Assembly (NCBI GenBank): GCA_026400535.1
Contig: JAPLOU010000042.1
Location: 34,063-98,062, forward strand
From: Hyphomicrobiales bacterium
GTDB taxonomy: Bacteria > Pseudomonadota > Alphaproteobacteria > Rhizobiales > Beijerinckiaceae
DNA: 64,000 bases
Reading direction: 5' to 3'
The notes beneath the pieces are model-generated. The model was given only the letters and a program-made list of their open reading frames with translations. It ran no database searches and was not told where the DNA came from. Each line of letters starts with the position of its first letter. Within the stretch, counting starts at the first letter, position 1. Position numbers and translations under genes: made by a program. Shown one piece after another: positions 35,622-44,105 of this stretch.

Positions 35622-38162
35622 TCACGCCATCGCAGCCTTCACCGTTTCGACAAGCTGCTTCATGGTGAAGGGCTTGGGCAGGAAGTGGAAGCTCTCACCC
35701 TCGGGCAGGTTCTTCTTGAAGGCTTCCTCGGCATAGCCGGAGACGAAGACGAAGCGGGTTTTCGGGTTGCGCTTGCGCAATTCGCCGAGCAGCGTCGGGC
35801 CGTCCATCTCGGGCATCACCACATCGGAGACCACGAGATCGACATCCTTGCCGTGCGCCTCCAGTTCGCGCAGCGCCGCGATGCCGGAATCTGCTTCGAG
35901 GACGGTGTAGCCGCGGCTGGTCAGCATGCGGGCGTTGAGCGATCGTACCGCGTCCTCATCCTCGACCAGAAGGATGGTGCCCGCGCCGGTGTGGTCGACA
36001 GCGGCCACCGGAAGGGCCGCGATCGCCTTGGTCTTGGCTTCGGCGGCGGCCTCCTCCTCGGTGGCGACATGGCGCGGCAGGAAGATGCGGAAGATGGTGC
36101 CCTGGCCGATCTTCGAGTCTGCAAACACGAAGCCGCCGGTCTGCTTGACGATGCCGTAGACCATCGACAGCCCGAGCCCGGTGCCCTTGCCGACATCCTT
36201 GGTGGTGAAGAAGGGCTCGAAGATCTTGTCGATCAGCTCCTGCGGAATGCCGGTGCCAGTGTCCTCGACCTCGAGCAGCACATAATCGGCCTTCGGCATC
36301 GACGGATGGTTGAAGGTCCGCGACTCGGCCTCGCTGACATTGCTGGTCCGCAAGGTCAGTTTACCGCCCGGCTTCATCGCGTCGCGCGCGTTGACGGCCA
36401 GGTTGACGATCACCTGTTCCAGCTGGCCGACATCAGCCTTGATCGGCCACAGGTCGCGGCCATGGCGCACGTCGAGTCCGATCGTGTCGCCGACCACGCG
36501 CTTGAGCATCAGCGACAGGTCTGACAGCACGTCGCCGTATTCGAGCACCTGTGGACGCAAGGTCTGGCGGCGCGAGAAGGCGAGCAGTTGCCTGACCAGC
36601 GAGGCGGCGCGCAGGCCGTTCTGCTTGATCTGCATGATGTCCTGGAAGGACGGGTCGGTCGGCTTGTGGCTGGCCAGCAGGAAGTCCGAGGCGTTGATGA
36701 TGACCTGCAGCACGTTGTTGAAGTCATGCGCGATGCCGCCTGCGAGCTGGCCGACGGCCTGCATCTTCTGGGCCTGGTCGATATTCTCCTTCAGCTTGCG
36801 CTCGGAGGTGGTTTCGAGCGCATAGACGATGGCCTTTTCCTCACCGCCTTCGCCGTCAATCACGGGTGCCACGAAAAGCCGGGCCGAGCGATCGCCCTCG
36901 CCGTTGATCGAGACATCGAGCGGCTTGATGTCGGCACTGCCAATGCTGGCGGCGGCGAGCGCGGGCTGCAGCGCCGCCCAGTCCGCCTCCTTGACCAGCA
37001 CCGCCAGATTGGAGGCAGGCGCTCCGATCGACAGTTTGGCGAAAGCCGCGTTAGAGCGCATGATCCGCCCCGACCCGTCGACCGTGGCTATCGCCATCGG
37101 CGTGTTGTTGAAGAAGCGGGCCAACCGCACCTCGGCCGCCGTCCCGGCATCGGAGCCCGCCTCGCCGGGCGCGCGGTTGAGCACCAGCGTGCGCGAGGGC
37201 CCGGCCTTGCCGTCATGGCCGAACGCAACCTCGTGATGCAGGCGCACCGGCAGCGACTGGCCGTTCCGGCGCCTGAGATCGACATCGACGACCTCGGTGC
37301 GCACCTCCCCCGGCTGGCCGCTGATCGCGGACACCAGCGCCACCGCATTCACCGGCGCGATATCCTTCAGCAGCAGCCCCCCCGAGCCGACCTTGGCCAG
37401 ATCATGGTCGAGCCAGCCCGCCAGCGTGGCGTTGAGATAGGGCACCGAGCCGTCGGGATCGATCGACATGAAGCCGGCCGGCGCATGATCGAGGAAATCG
37501 ATGGCCTGCTGCAGCTCCTGAAAGACATTCTCCTGCCCTTCGCGTTCCCGGGTGATGTCGCGCACACGCCAGAGCGTGGCGTTCTTGCCGCCTGGCCGGG
37601 CAGTCATGTTGACCGAGACCTTGTACCAGCCGGCATCTCCCTTGCCTGTGAGTGGTGGAGACAGCCTGATCTCATCAGTCTGCGAGCGCCCCTCCCGGGC
37701 CGCCAGCGCCAGACGGTAGACCACCTCGGAGACGTCCGATCCGCCCGAGAACAGCCGCTCCACCGGCTTGATGTCGGCCACGGTCCGCGCGCCTGACAGG
37801 GCCTGATAGGCGCGGTTGGCATACAGGATGCGGTTGTCGGCCTCGGTCACGATCACGCCGTCATCGGCCTCGTCGACGATGGTCTTGGTCAGGTCATTGC
37901 GGGCCGATTTGCCGGAGAACTGCACGAGCCCGATCGACATGGCCAGCAAGCTGAACACGCCGACCACGGACAACAGCGCCAGAAAGGCCAGGATCAGCGG
38001 CTGTGCCCATTCATTGGCCAGGAAGCCAAGCGCGATCGCAGCGCCGACGATGACGCCGGCTACCATCAGCAGCAGCCCGACATTGCCCGGCTTGTCAGAG
38101 CGGTCGATGGCGGCGCCCTGGCCCGCAAGCCGGCCGGCCTCGCCCTTGATTGCCTCTGTCAT
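35622..38162 (-). CDS. cckA: Cell cycle hybrid histidine kinase CckA
   Basis: Bifunctional kinase/phosphatase at the head of the CckA-ChpT-CtrA phosphorelay. The 846-residue protein has two transmembrane helices (about 28-50 and 56-80), PAS-like domains (about 92-350 and 370-450), a HisKA domain with H479 in GGIAHDFNN, an HATPase domain with [10 protein letters not shown], the DTGTGIP G-box and [11 protein letters not shown], and a C-terminal receiver with D780 in [11 protein letters not shown]. Gene order and length match CckA of alphaproteobacteria. It lies beside the flagellar region whose promoters carry CtrA-type sites. Confidence 0.96.
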   Translation of the reverse strand: MTEAIKGEAGRLAGQGAAIDRSDKPGNVGLLLMVAGVIVGAAIALGFLANEWAQPLILAFLALLSVVGVFSLLAMSIGLVQFSGKSARNDLTKTIVDEADDGVIVTEADNRILYANRAYQALSGARTVADIKPVERLFSGGSDVSEVVYRLALAAREGRSQTDEIRLSPPLTGKGDAGWYKVSVNMTARPGGKNATLWRVRDITREREGQENVFQELQQAIDFLDHAPAGFMSIDPDGSVPYLNATLAGWLDHDLAKVGSGGLLLKDIAPVNAVALVSAISGQPGEVRTEVVDVDLRRRNGQSLPVRLHHEVAFGHDGKAGPSRTLVLNRAPGEAGSDAGTAAEVRLARFFNNTPMAIATVDGSGRIMRSNAAFAKLSIGAPASNLAVLVKEADWAALQPALAAASIGSADIKPLDVSINGEGDRSARLFVAPVIDGEGGEEKAIVYALETTSERKLKENIDQAQKMQAVGQLAGGIAHDFNNVLQVIINASDFLLASHKPTDPSFQDIMQIKQNGLRAASLVRQLLAFSRRQTLRPQVLEYGDVLSDLSLMLKRVVGDTIGLDVRHGRDLWPIKADVGQLEQVIVNLAVNARDAMKPGGKLTLRTSNVSEAESRTFNHPSMPKADYVLLEVEDTGTGIPQELIDKIFEPFFTTKDVGKGTGLGLSMVYGIVKQTGGFVFADSKIGQGTIFRIFLPRHVATEEEAAAEAKTKAIAALPVAAVDHTGAGTILLVEDEDAVRSLNARMLTSRGYTVLEADSGIAALRELEAHGKDVDLVVSDVVMPEMDGPTLLGELRKRNPKTRFVFVSGYAEEAFKKNLPEGESFHFLPKPFTMKQLVETVKAAMA

Positions 38163-38321
38163 GCTGCCTCAGCCTTCCATCATGGCGGCGGTCGCCAGAT
38201 CCGAACCAGTTCACATCTGTTAGAACATGTCGCCCAAAAACGGAAACCGGATTTGCGGGCGCAACTTGCGACAAAACAAGGAGATAGGGCGCGGATCGGC
38301 GTTCACGTGGCTGCCGCTGCC

Positions 38322-39389
38322 TCACGCGCGCCTGTGCCGCGTGCGCATCACGAAGCCGATCACCTCCGCGACAGCCTTGTAGTGCTCGACCGGCACCGGC
38401 TCGTCGAGGTCTGTGGAGGCGTGCAGCGCGCGGGCAAGCGGCACATTCTCGATGATCGGCACGCCATGTTCGCCGGCAACCTCGCGGATCTTCAGGGCCA
38501 TGGCGTCAACGCCCTTGGCAACGCACAGCGGCGCCTCCATGCCAGCCTCGTATTTGAGCGCAACGGCATAGTGCGTCGGGTTGGTGATGATCACGGTGGC
38601 CTGCGGAACCTGCGCCATCATGCGCTTGCGCAGCCTCTGTGTCCGGATCTGGCGCAGTTTGGCCTTGACCTCAGGGTTGCCGTCGCTGTCCTTAAACTCC
38701 TGTTTGAGCTCTTCGCGGGTCATGCGTTGGCGCTTCATCCAGGAAAAGCGCTGGTAGAGGAAGTCACCGACGCCGACGAAGAAGTAGATCGCCAGAACCC
38801 CGACCATCAGCTTCATGGTGATCGACAGGACAGCGGGAAGAAGCGCCGCCACATCCATGCGCGTGAGGGCGTCGAGCCGGTCATGCTCGTTCCACAGGAC
38901 ATAGCCAACGACCCAGCCGACGATCACCACCTTCAGCAGGCCCTTGATGAAGTTCGCGAGCGCTTCCTTGCCGAAGATCCGCTTGGCGCCCTGCATCGGC
39001 GACAGCTTGCTGAACTTCGGTATCAGGGGCTCGAAGGTCCACAGCGGCCGGTGCTGGATCAGGCAGCCGATCAGCGTCGTCACCATGATGATGCCCAGCA
39101 CGAAGCCGCTGGCCAACAGGGCGGTCCAGAAGCCCTTGAAGGCAACAGACTGGAAAGCCGCAGCGCTGGATGGCACCTGATGGGCGTTCATCAGGAAGGA
39201 TCGCATCGACAGGGCCGTTTCGCGCGCCGCGTAGCCGCCAGATATCAGCATGGCGAGCGCCAGTCCGGACAACACGAAGAAGGTGTTGAGCTCGATGCTC
39301 TTGGCGATGTCGCCGCGCTTGACAGCGTCTTCCAGCCTTTTTTGCGTGGGCTGTTCTGTCTTGTCATCGTCTTCCTTCTCGTCAGCCAC
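38322..39389 (-). CDS. flhB: Flagellar type III export protein FlhB
   Basis: Export-gate protein that switches substrate from rod/hook to filament class. The 355-residue protein has four membrane helices in its N-terminal part and a cytoplasmic domain with the autocleavage motif NPTHYA, preceded by an ITNPTHYAVAL strand. The start (MADEKEDDDKTEQPT) fits the family. It is the last gene of the leftward operon flgB-flgC-fliE-fliQ-fliR-flhB, 6 bases after the fliR stop. Confidence 0.97.
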   Translation of the reverse strand: MADEKEDDDKTEQPTQKRLEDAVKRGDIAKSIELNTFFVLSGLALAMLISGGYAARETALSMRSFLMNAHQVPSSAAAFQSVAFKGFWTALLASGFVLGIIMVTTLIGCLIQHRPLWTFEPLIPKFSKLSPMQGAKRIFGKEALANFIKGLLKVVIVGWVVGYVLWNEHDRLDALTRMDVAALLPAVLSITMKLMVGVLAIYFFVGVGDFLYQRFSWMKRQRMTREELKQEFKDSDGNPEVKAKLRQIRTQRLRKRMMAQVPQATVIITNPTHYAVALKYEAGMEAPLCVAKGVDAMALKIREVAGEHGVPIIENVPLARALHASTDLDEPVPVEHYKAVAEVIGFVMRTRHRRA

Positions 39390-39395
39390 GGCCGG

Positions 39396-40154
39396 TCACC
39401 TGCCTGAAAGCATCGTGAGGAAGCCGCCGAGCTCGCCTAGGAAAACCGTCATCATCACACCGAGAATGGCCGCAAGGATGGCCATGCCGATCAGGATGGA
39501 GGCGGGAGCACCGAGGAAGAACACCTGGAACTGCGGCATCAGTCGCGACAGGATGCCAAGGCCGAGATTGAACAGCAGCCCGAACACGATGAAGGGCGCC
39601 GACATCTGCACCGCGATCACAAAGGCCTTGCTGACCGCCTGCAGGCCCAGGGCCGAGGCGTCGCCGACAGACGGATAGGCTCCGGGCGGCAGTATCGCAT
39701 AGCTGTGGTGGATCGCCCCGATGGCCAGATGGTGAAGATCCGTCACGAGAATGAGCGTGATGCCAAGAATGGTCAGGAAATTGCCGATGGTCGGGTTCTG
39801 CTGGCCCATGCTGGGGTCGACCGCGGTGGCGAAGCCGAGACCGATCTGGTTCGCCATGATCACGCCCGCAGTCTGTAGCGCGGACATGATCAGGCGGGCG
39901 GACAGGCCAAGGATGCCGCCGATCAGGATCTCCGAGATCAGAAGGGAAAGCAGCGCAGCCGGCTCGGACGGCACCTGCATCAGCGAACGGCCCACCGGCA
40001 TCAGAAGCAGCGCGATAAAGACGGCGACGGCAAGCTTGGCCCGGTTGAAGACAAACCGCTCCCCAAGGCCCGGCATCAGCATGACCATCGTCCCGACACG
40101 GGCGAAGACCAGCATGAACATGGCCGCCAGATCGGGCAGGATGGTGATCGTCAT
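39396..40154 (-). CDS. fliR: Flagellar export gate protein FliR
   Basis: Inner-membrane component of the export gate (252 residues). It has six hydrophobic segments, the typical FARVGTMVMLMPGLGE start, and a conserved central region ANQIGLGFATAVDPS followed by NPTIGNF. The ATG at 40154 is chosen because family similarity begins there; the frame runs 24 codons further. Between fliR and the upstream fliQ lie 74 bases. Confidence 0.95.
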   Translation of the reverse strand: MTITILPDLAAMFMLVFARVGTMVMLMPGLGERFVFNRAKLAVAVFIALLLMPVGRSLMQVPSEPAALLSLLISEILIGGILGLSARLIMSALQTAGVIMANQIGLGFATAVDPSMGQQNPTIGNFLTILGITLILVTDLHHLAIGAIHHSYAILPPGAYPSVGDASALGLQAVSKAFVIAVQMSAPFIVFGLLFNLGLGILSRLMPQFQVFFLGAPASILIGMAILAAILGVMMTVFLGELGGFLTMLSGR

Positions 40155-40228
40155 GCGGATCCTTCGCGAGAGGGGCACATCCCCCGTGCGCTGCGCTCCG
40201 GCAACGATCGCGAGCGCAGCCGCCACGC

Positions 40229-40495
40229 TCAGCCGCCGCTTGCGATTCGCGCCGCTATCCTGACCATATAGCTCGCCAGGGCATCTCCCATGAAGGGCAG
40301 GAACAGCATCATCGAGGCAAAGACGGCAATGATCTTGGGGACGAAGACGAGAGTCTGTTCCTGGACCTGAGTCAGCGCCTGAAGGACCGAGATGGCAAGG
40401 CCGATGGCAAGCGCCACCAGCATCACGGGCGCACCCGCCTTCAGGAAGGTGACGATCCCATCTCGTCCGATATCAAGGATCATGGCGCCGGTCAT
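40229..40495 (-). CDS. fliQ: Flagellar export gate protein FliQ
   Basis: An 88-residue protein with two transmembrane helices and the FliQ signature VLQALTQVQEQTLVFVPKI between them. Together with FliP and FliR it forms the central pore of the export gate. The start codon could also be the ATG four codons in. Confidence 0.95.
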   Translation of the reverse strand: MTGAMILDIGRDGIVTFLKAGAPVMLVALAIGLAISVLQALTQVQEQTLVFVPKIIAVFASMMLFLPFMGDALASYMVRIAARIASGG

Positions 40496-40549
40496 GCTTG
40501 GAACTTTCGGGTCAGTGTGACGACAATGGTCGGCCGGTGCAGATCGCGA

Positions 40550-40876
40550 TCAGACCTGCATCCGCATGATTTCCTCATAGGCTGCGATCACGCGGTCGCG
40601 CACCGCCACCAGTGTCTCTATGGCGGCTTCGCTTTCGGCGACCGCAGTGACGACGTTGACGAGGTCGGCCTGTCCGGCGACGGCCGCACTGACTTGCTGA
40701 TCGGCCTTGACGCCGGCCGAGCCGACACCATCGACGGCCTGCCGCACCAGGGAGCTGAAGTCAGGCAACTGCCCGCCAAGCGCGCCGGCGCCAAGCCCCG
40801 GCTTGGCTGCGAGGGTCTTGGCGCCCAAGTTCTGCGCTGCCGAATAGGCACCTGCGACAAAGGATGATGTGGTCAT
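40550..40876 (-). CDS. fliE: Flagellar hook-basal body complex protein FliE
   Basis: A 108-residue rod/MS-ring junction protein. The C-terminal half carries the family signature: VVTAVAESEAAIETLVAVRD and then IAAYEEIMRMQV. The first half is Ala/Gly rich and less conserved. It is placed between flgC and fliQ, as in many alphaproteobacteria. Confidence 0.93.
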   Translation of the reverse strand: MTTSSFVAGAYSAAQNLGAKTLAAKPGLGAGALGGQLPDFSSLVRQAVDGVGSAGVKADQQVSAAVAGQADLVNVVTAVAESEAAIETLVAVRDRVIAAYEEIMRMQV

Positions 40877-40900
40877 CGTGCGAACTCCATCTGGTCAACG

Positions 40901-41311
40901 TCAGGCGCGCAGGATCTCGATTGTCCGTGAAATCATCCGGCGCGCTGCGGAAATCACATTGAGATTGGCTTCGTAGCTGCGCTGGGCCTCCCGCATGTCC
41001 ATGGTTTCGACCAGCGAATTGACGTTCGGCAGCCTGACCTCGCCGTTGGCGTCCGCCGCAGGATGGCCGGGATCAATCCGCGTCCGGAAGGCAGAACTGT
41101 CGGTGCGCACCCGGCCAAGCTCGACGGTTCGGATGCCCAGTTCGCGATCGAGCTGCCCCTTGAAGGTGGGCACCTTGCGGCGATACGGATCGACGCCGGC
41201 GCGGTCGGCGGACGAATCCGCGTTGGCAAGGTTCTCCGAAATCACCTTCATGCGCCCGGATTGGACCCGAAGCCCCGACGCGGCGGCAACAATGCTCTTG
41301 AGCAGATCCAT
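40901..41311 (-). CDS. flgC: Flagellar basal-body rod protein FlgC
   Basis: A 136-residue proximal rod protein with N-terminal SGLRVQSGRMKVISENLANADS (the flagellar rod-protein motif around ENLAN) and the C-terminal motif MREAQRSYEANLNVISAARRM. It is exported without a cleaved signal. The gene follows flgB by 12 bases. Confidence 0.97.
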   Translation of the reverse strand: MDLLKSIVAAASGLRVQSGRMKVISENLANADSSADRAGVDPYRRKVPTFKGQLDRELGIRTVELGRVRTDSSAFRTRIDPGHPAADANGEVRLPNVNSLVETMDMREAQRSYEANLNVISAARRMISRTIEILRA

Positions 41312-41323
41312 CAGCGCAGCTCC

Positions 41324-41704
41324 TTATCGGCCCTTGCCGATGGCGATCTTCATCAGCCCCATGCTCTTCTGGTAGAGCGTGGCGGCCAGTTGATAATCCT
41401 GATTGTTCTGGGCAACTTTCAGCATCTCGTCCTCGAGATTGACGGCATTGCCTGACGGCGTCGTCTCGAAGCGCTTGGGACGCATCGGGTCCGAGGCATT
41501 GGCTCCGCCTGCAGGGATGTGCCCGGCTTCGGTCCGCGCCATCTGCAGGCCAGCCCGCTGCGCCGCCGGCGGCTTGACATCCATCGGACGGAAGCGGGGC
41601 GTGTCGGCATTCGCGACATTCTCGGCCAGCACCTTCTGGCGGGCATGATGCCAGCTCATCCGGGACTTGAGGGCGTCGAACAAGGGCAGGCCGCCGATCG
41701 ACAT
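41324..41704 (-). CDS. flgB: Flagellar basal-body rod protein FlgB
   Basis: A 126-residue proximal rod protein and first gene of the leftward export/rod operon. The N-terminal motif RQKVLAENVANADTPRF and the C-terminal YQLAATLYQKSMGLMKIAIGKGR are typical of FlgB. A CtrA-type site lies about 50 bases upstream. Confidence 0.96.
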   Translation of the reverse strand: MSIGGLPLFDALKSRMSWHHARQKVLAENVANADTPRFRPMDVKPPAAQRAGLQMARTEAGHIPAGGANASDPMRPKRFETTPSGNAVNLEDEMLKVAQNNQDYQLAATLYQKSMGLMKIAIGKGR

Positions 41705-41751
41705 GGTCAGACTCCTTCACCGATGGTGGGAAAATCTTGCCGGCCTCATGG

Positions 41752-41766
41752 TTAACAGCCCGTTAA
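41752..41766 (-). promoter_or_regulatory. CtrA-type site upstream of flgB
   Basis: An exact TTAA-N7-TTAA; on the minus strand it reads TTAAC, six bases, then TTAACCAT, close to the site at the fliL/flgF promoter. It is 48 bases ahead of the flgB start, a position fitting activation of this operon. Confidence 0.6.
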
Positions 41767-41788
41767 GATTGCTGGCGATGAGCGTGGT

Positions 41789-41803
41789 TTAACCAAGCGA
41801 TAA
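41789..41803 (+). promoter_or_regulatory. Near-consensus CtrA-type site toward fliO
   Basis: TTAA-N7-ATAA followed by CCAT, one base from consensus, about 100 bases before the fliO start. Together with the site at 41752 it gives this 200-base divergent region one likely site for each direction. Confidence 0.45.
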
Positions 41804-41904
41804 CCATGAGTTGGGCATACTCTCATCAGGTGCTATAAGCAGGCGTCCGGGACTGGCTGATACGCAGCAATCGCCCGGGCTGAACTGTCGGGGACGAAGA
41901 CATC

Positions 41905-43179
41905 GTGTTTGGCTTCAATGAACTCTCAACACCGGTCAAGGCGATCATCGCCCTGGCGCTTGTTCTGGTCCTCGTCGTCATCGCAGGCCTGATCTTGCGT
42001 CGCGTCGCGGGCGGCAGGTTGAAGATCAAGGGCAATGGCGGCAGGACCCGCCAGCCGCGGATCGGCATCGTCGACATCTTCGACATGGACCGGCAGCGCC
42101 AGCTTGTTCTGCTCAGGCGCGACAATGTCGAACATCTGGTGATGATCGGCGGTCCAAACGACCTCGTCATCGAAGCCAGCATCATCCGCAGCGGCAGCCG
42201 GGCACAGCTTCCCGTGGCGCCGGAGATCCCCGAGGCAGCCGGATCGACTGAAGGCGAAGCGAACAATCCAGGCCTGGTGGCGTCGCGCCGCCCGCCGCAG
42301 GCCGCGGCAGCCCCCCCGCCCCGACCAGCGAATGCGCCCGCCGAGCCGTCACCGCTGCCGCAGCCCCCGGCACGTCCGCCGCGCGCCGAAGGGCCGGCTG
42401 AGCCCGCAGTGCCACTTCCCTCGTTCCTGTCGCGCTCGTCGGGTGTGGCGGCTGCCGCTGCCGCCGGAACGGTGGCGACCGCAACCGTGCGCGAGGCCAC
42501 CGTTCCTCCGCCGCCACCGCCCGAGCCGCCAGGTCCACCGCCGCAGGCGATGCCGCAAGTGGTGGAAGCTGCTGCCAAACCGGATACCCCTGCGGCCGGA
42601 AGCACGGAGGCTTCGAAGGCGGAGAGCATGCCGGCAGCAGCCGCGCCTCAGCCGGTCCCAGCGCCGACCAGCCTGCCGCCAGAACCCAAACCCGTTGCGC
42701 CTGTCGTCGCTGCAAGCGCAAGCGATCTCGACGACATGACTCGCCAGCTCGAGGAGGCCCTGAAGCGCCCCTTTGCCGCCGCAAAACCTGCATCCACCTC
42801 TCCTTCACAGCCAGCCCCGAAACCGGAAACGGCCGCGCCAGCGCACCTTGGCGCACCGACCGCTCCTGCCCGGCCGCCTGCAATCGATTTTTCTGACACG
42901 GTCAATGATGCGCTGATGGCTGGGCTGACTCCCGAACCGGCTGTGCAGGCGCAAGCTGCGCCCGAACCGGAGTCAAGGGCGGCCGCAAAGTCCACATCCC
43001 CCTCGTCGAAGCGGGCAGCGGAAGCTGGCCCCGTTGCTGAAGCACCGAAGAGCCCTGCGCCAGCACCGGACCCCGTCCCAACTCCCGCTTCACCGGCCAA
43101 GGATGATCCCTTCTCTGTCGACGCGATCGAGGCCGAGTTCGCGCGATTGCTCAACCGCAACGGTCCGGCCAAGAGCTGA
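41905..43179 (+). CDS. fliO: FliO family flagellar protein with long Pro/Ala-rich tail
   Basis: The first 95 residues look like FliO of alphaproteobacteria: one transmembrane helix (about 12-32) then basic RRVAGGRLKIK and the SH3-like stretch RIGIVDIFDMD...LVLLRRDNVEHLVMIGGPNDLVIE. The rest, roughly residues 105-424, is very rich in Pro, Ala and Glu and has almost no hydrophobic core, with short semi-ordered islands near residue 275 (DDMTRQLEEALKRPF) and at the end (DPFSVDAIEAEFARLLNR). FliO helps FliP assemble in the membrane; the tail has no known role. It is the first gene of the rightward pair with fliP. Confidence 0.82.
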   Translation: MFGFNELSTPVKAIIALALVLVLVVIAGLILRRVAGGRLKIKGNGGRTRQPRIGIVDIFDMDRQRQLVLLRRDNVEHLVMIGGPNDLVIEASIIRSGSRAQLPVAPEIPEAAGSTEGEANNPGLVASRRPPQAAAAPPPRPANAPAEPSPLPQPPARPPRAEGPAEPAVPLPSFLSRSSGVAAAAAAGTVATATVREATVPPPPPPEPPGPPPQAMPQVVEAAAKPDTPAAGSTEASKAESMPAAAAPQPVPAPTSLPPEPKPVAPVVAASASDLDDMTRQLEEALKRPFAAAKPASTSPSQPAPKPETAAPAHLGAPTAPARPPAIDFSDTVNDALMAGLTPEPAVQAQAAPEPESRAAAKSTSPSSKRAAEAGPVAEAPKSPAPAPDPVPTPASPAKDDPFSVDAIEAEFARLLNRNGPAKS

Positions 43180-43319
43180 AACAGCCGCATGGCGCCTGAT
43201 CAGCACCGTTGAATGGGGAAAAGCCGCTCTATCCCGCGCCGTGACGCCGGGGCGTGATATCGTCGGCATCCAAACCTGACTAGCGTGACCTCGTTGATCA
43301 AAGGTGAGTCGCGCCGTCC

Positions 43320-44105
43320 ATGCCACCCCTCTCCCACCGCAGCGCTGGCGCGAGCCCGGGCCTGAGGCGCGCCCGCTGCCTGGCGGCCGTCTCGGTTCTG
43401 TGGCTCGGTCTCGTGGCCTGGACCGCGCCGGCCGTTGCGCAGACGATGACGCTCGACTTCGGCCAGGGCGGCGGGGTCACCGAGCGGGCGCTGCAACTGA
43501 TTGCCCTGATCACCGTGCTCTCGGTCGCGCCGTCGGTGCTGATCATGGTGACGTCCTTTACCCGGATCGTCGTCGTGCTATCGCTGCTGCGCTCTGCCCT
43601 CGGCACCCAGACCGCGCCGCCCAATGCTGTGATCACGGGATTGGCGCTGTTCCTGACCGCCTTCATCATGGCTCCGACCTTTCGCGAGGCCTACACCGTC
43701 GCGGCCGCGCCCCTTCTGGCCAACCAGATCACGCCGCAGCAGGCCTTCGAGCGGGGGGTCCAGCCCTTCCGCGCCTTCATGCTCAAACATGTGCGCGAAA
43801 AGGACCTGGCGCTGTTCATCGAACTGTCGAGGGAGCCCGCACCCGCCACACCCGAGGAGGTCAGCCTTCAGGTGCTGATCCCGGCCTTCATGATTTCCGA
43901 ACTGAGGCGAGCCTTCGAGATCGGCTTTCTGCTGTTCGTGCCTTTCCTGATCATCGATCTGGTCGTGGCCTCGATCCTGATGTCGGTCGGCATGATGATG
44001 CTGCCGCCGGTGATCGTGGCACTGCCCTTCAAGCTGATCTTCTTCGTCCTGGTCGACGGCTGGGGACTGGTCGCCGGCTCACTTGTCAAGGGCTACGGGA
44101 GTTAG
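43320..44105 (+). CDS. fliP: Flagellar export gate protein FliP
   Basis: A 261-residue inner-membrane protein with a cleavable signal peptide (first 40 residues, ending AVAQT). The body shows the FliP signature: MTSFTRIVVVLSLLRSALG, QAPPNAV-type segment (here TAPPNAV), RAFMLKHVREKDLA and the C-terminal ILMSVGMMMLPPVIVALPFK. It forms the pore of the export gate with FliQ and FliR. Its stop overlaps the stop of the convergent TPR gene by 3-4 bases. Confidence 0.97.
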   Translation: MPPLSHRSAGASPGLRRARCLAAVSVLWLGLVAWTAPAVAQTMTLDFGQGGGVTERALQLIALITVLSVAPSVLIMVTSFTRIVVVLSLLRSALGTQTAPPNAVITGLALFLTAFIMAPTFREAYTVAAAPLLANQITPQQAFERGVQPFRAFMLKHVREKDLALFIELSREPAPATPEEVSLQVLIPAFMISELRRAFEIGFLLFVPFLIIDLVVASILMSVGMMMLPPVIVALPFKLIFFVLVDGWGLVAGSLVKGYGS

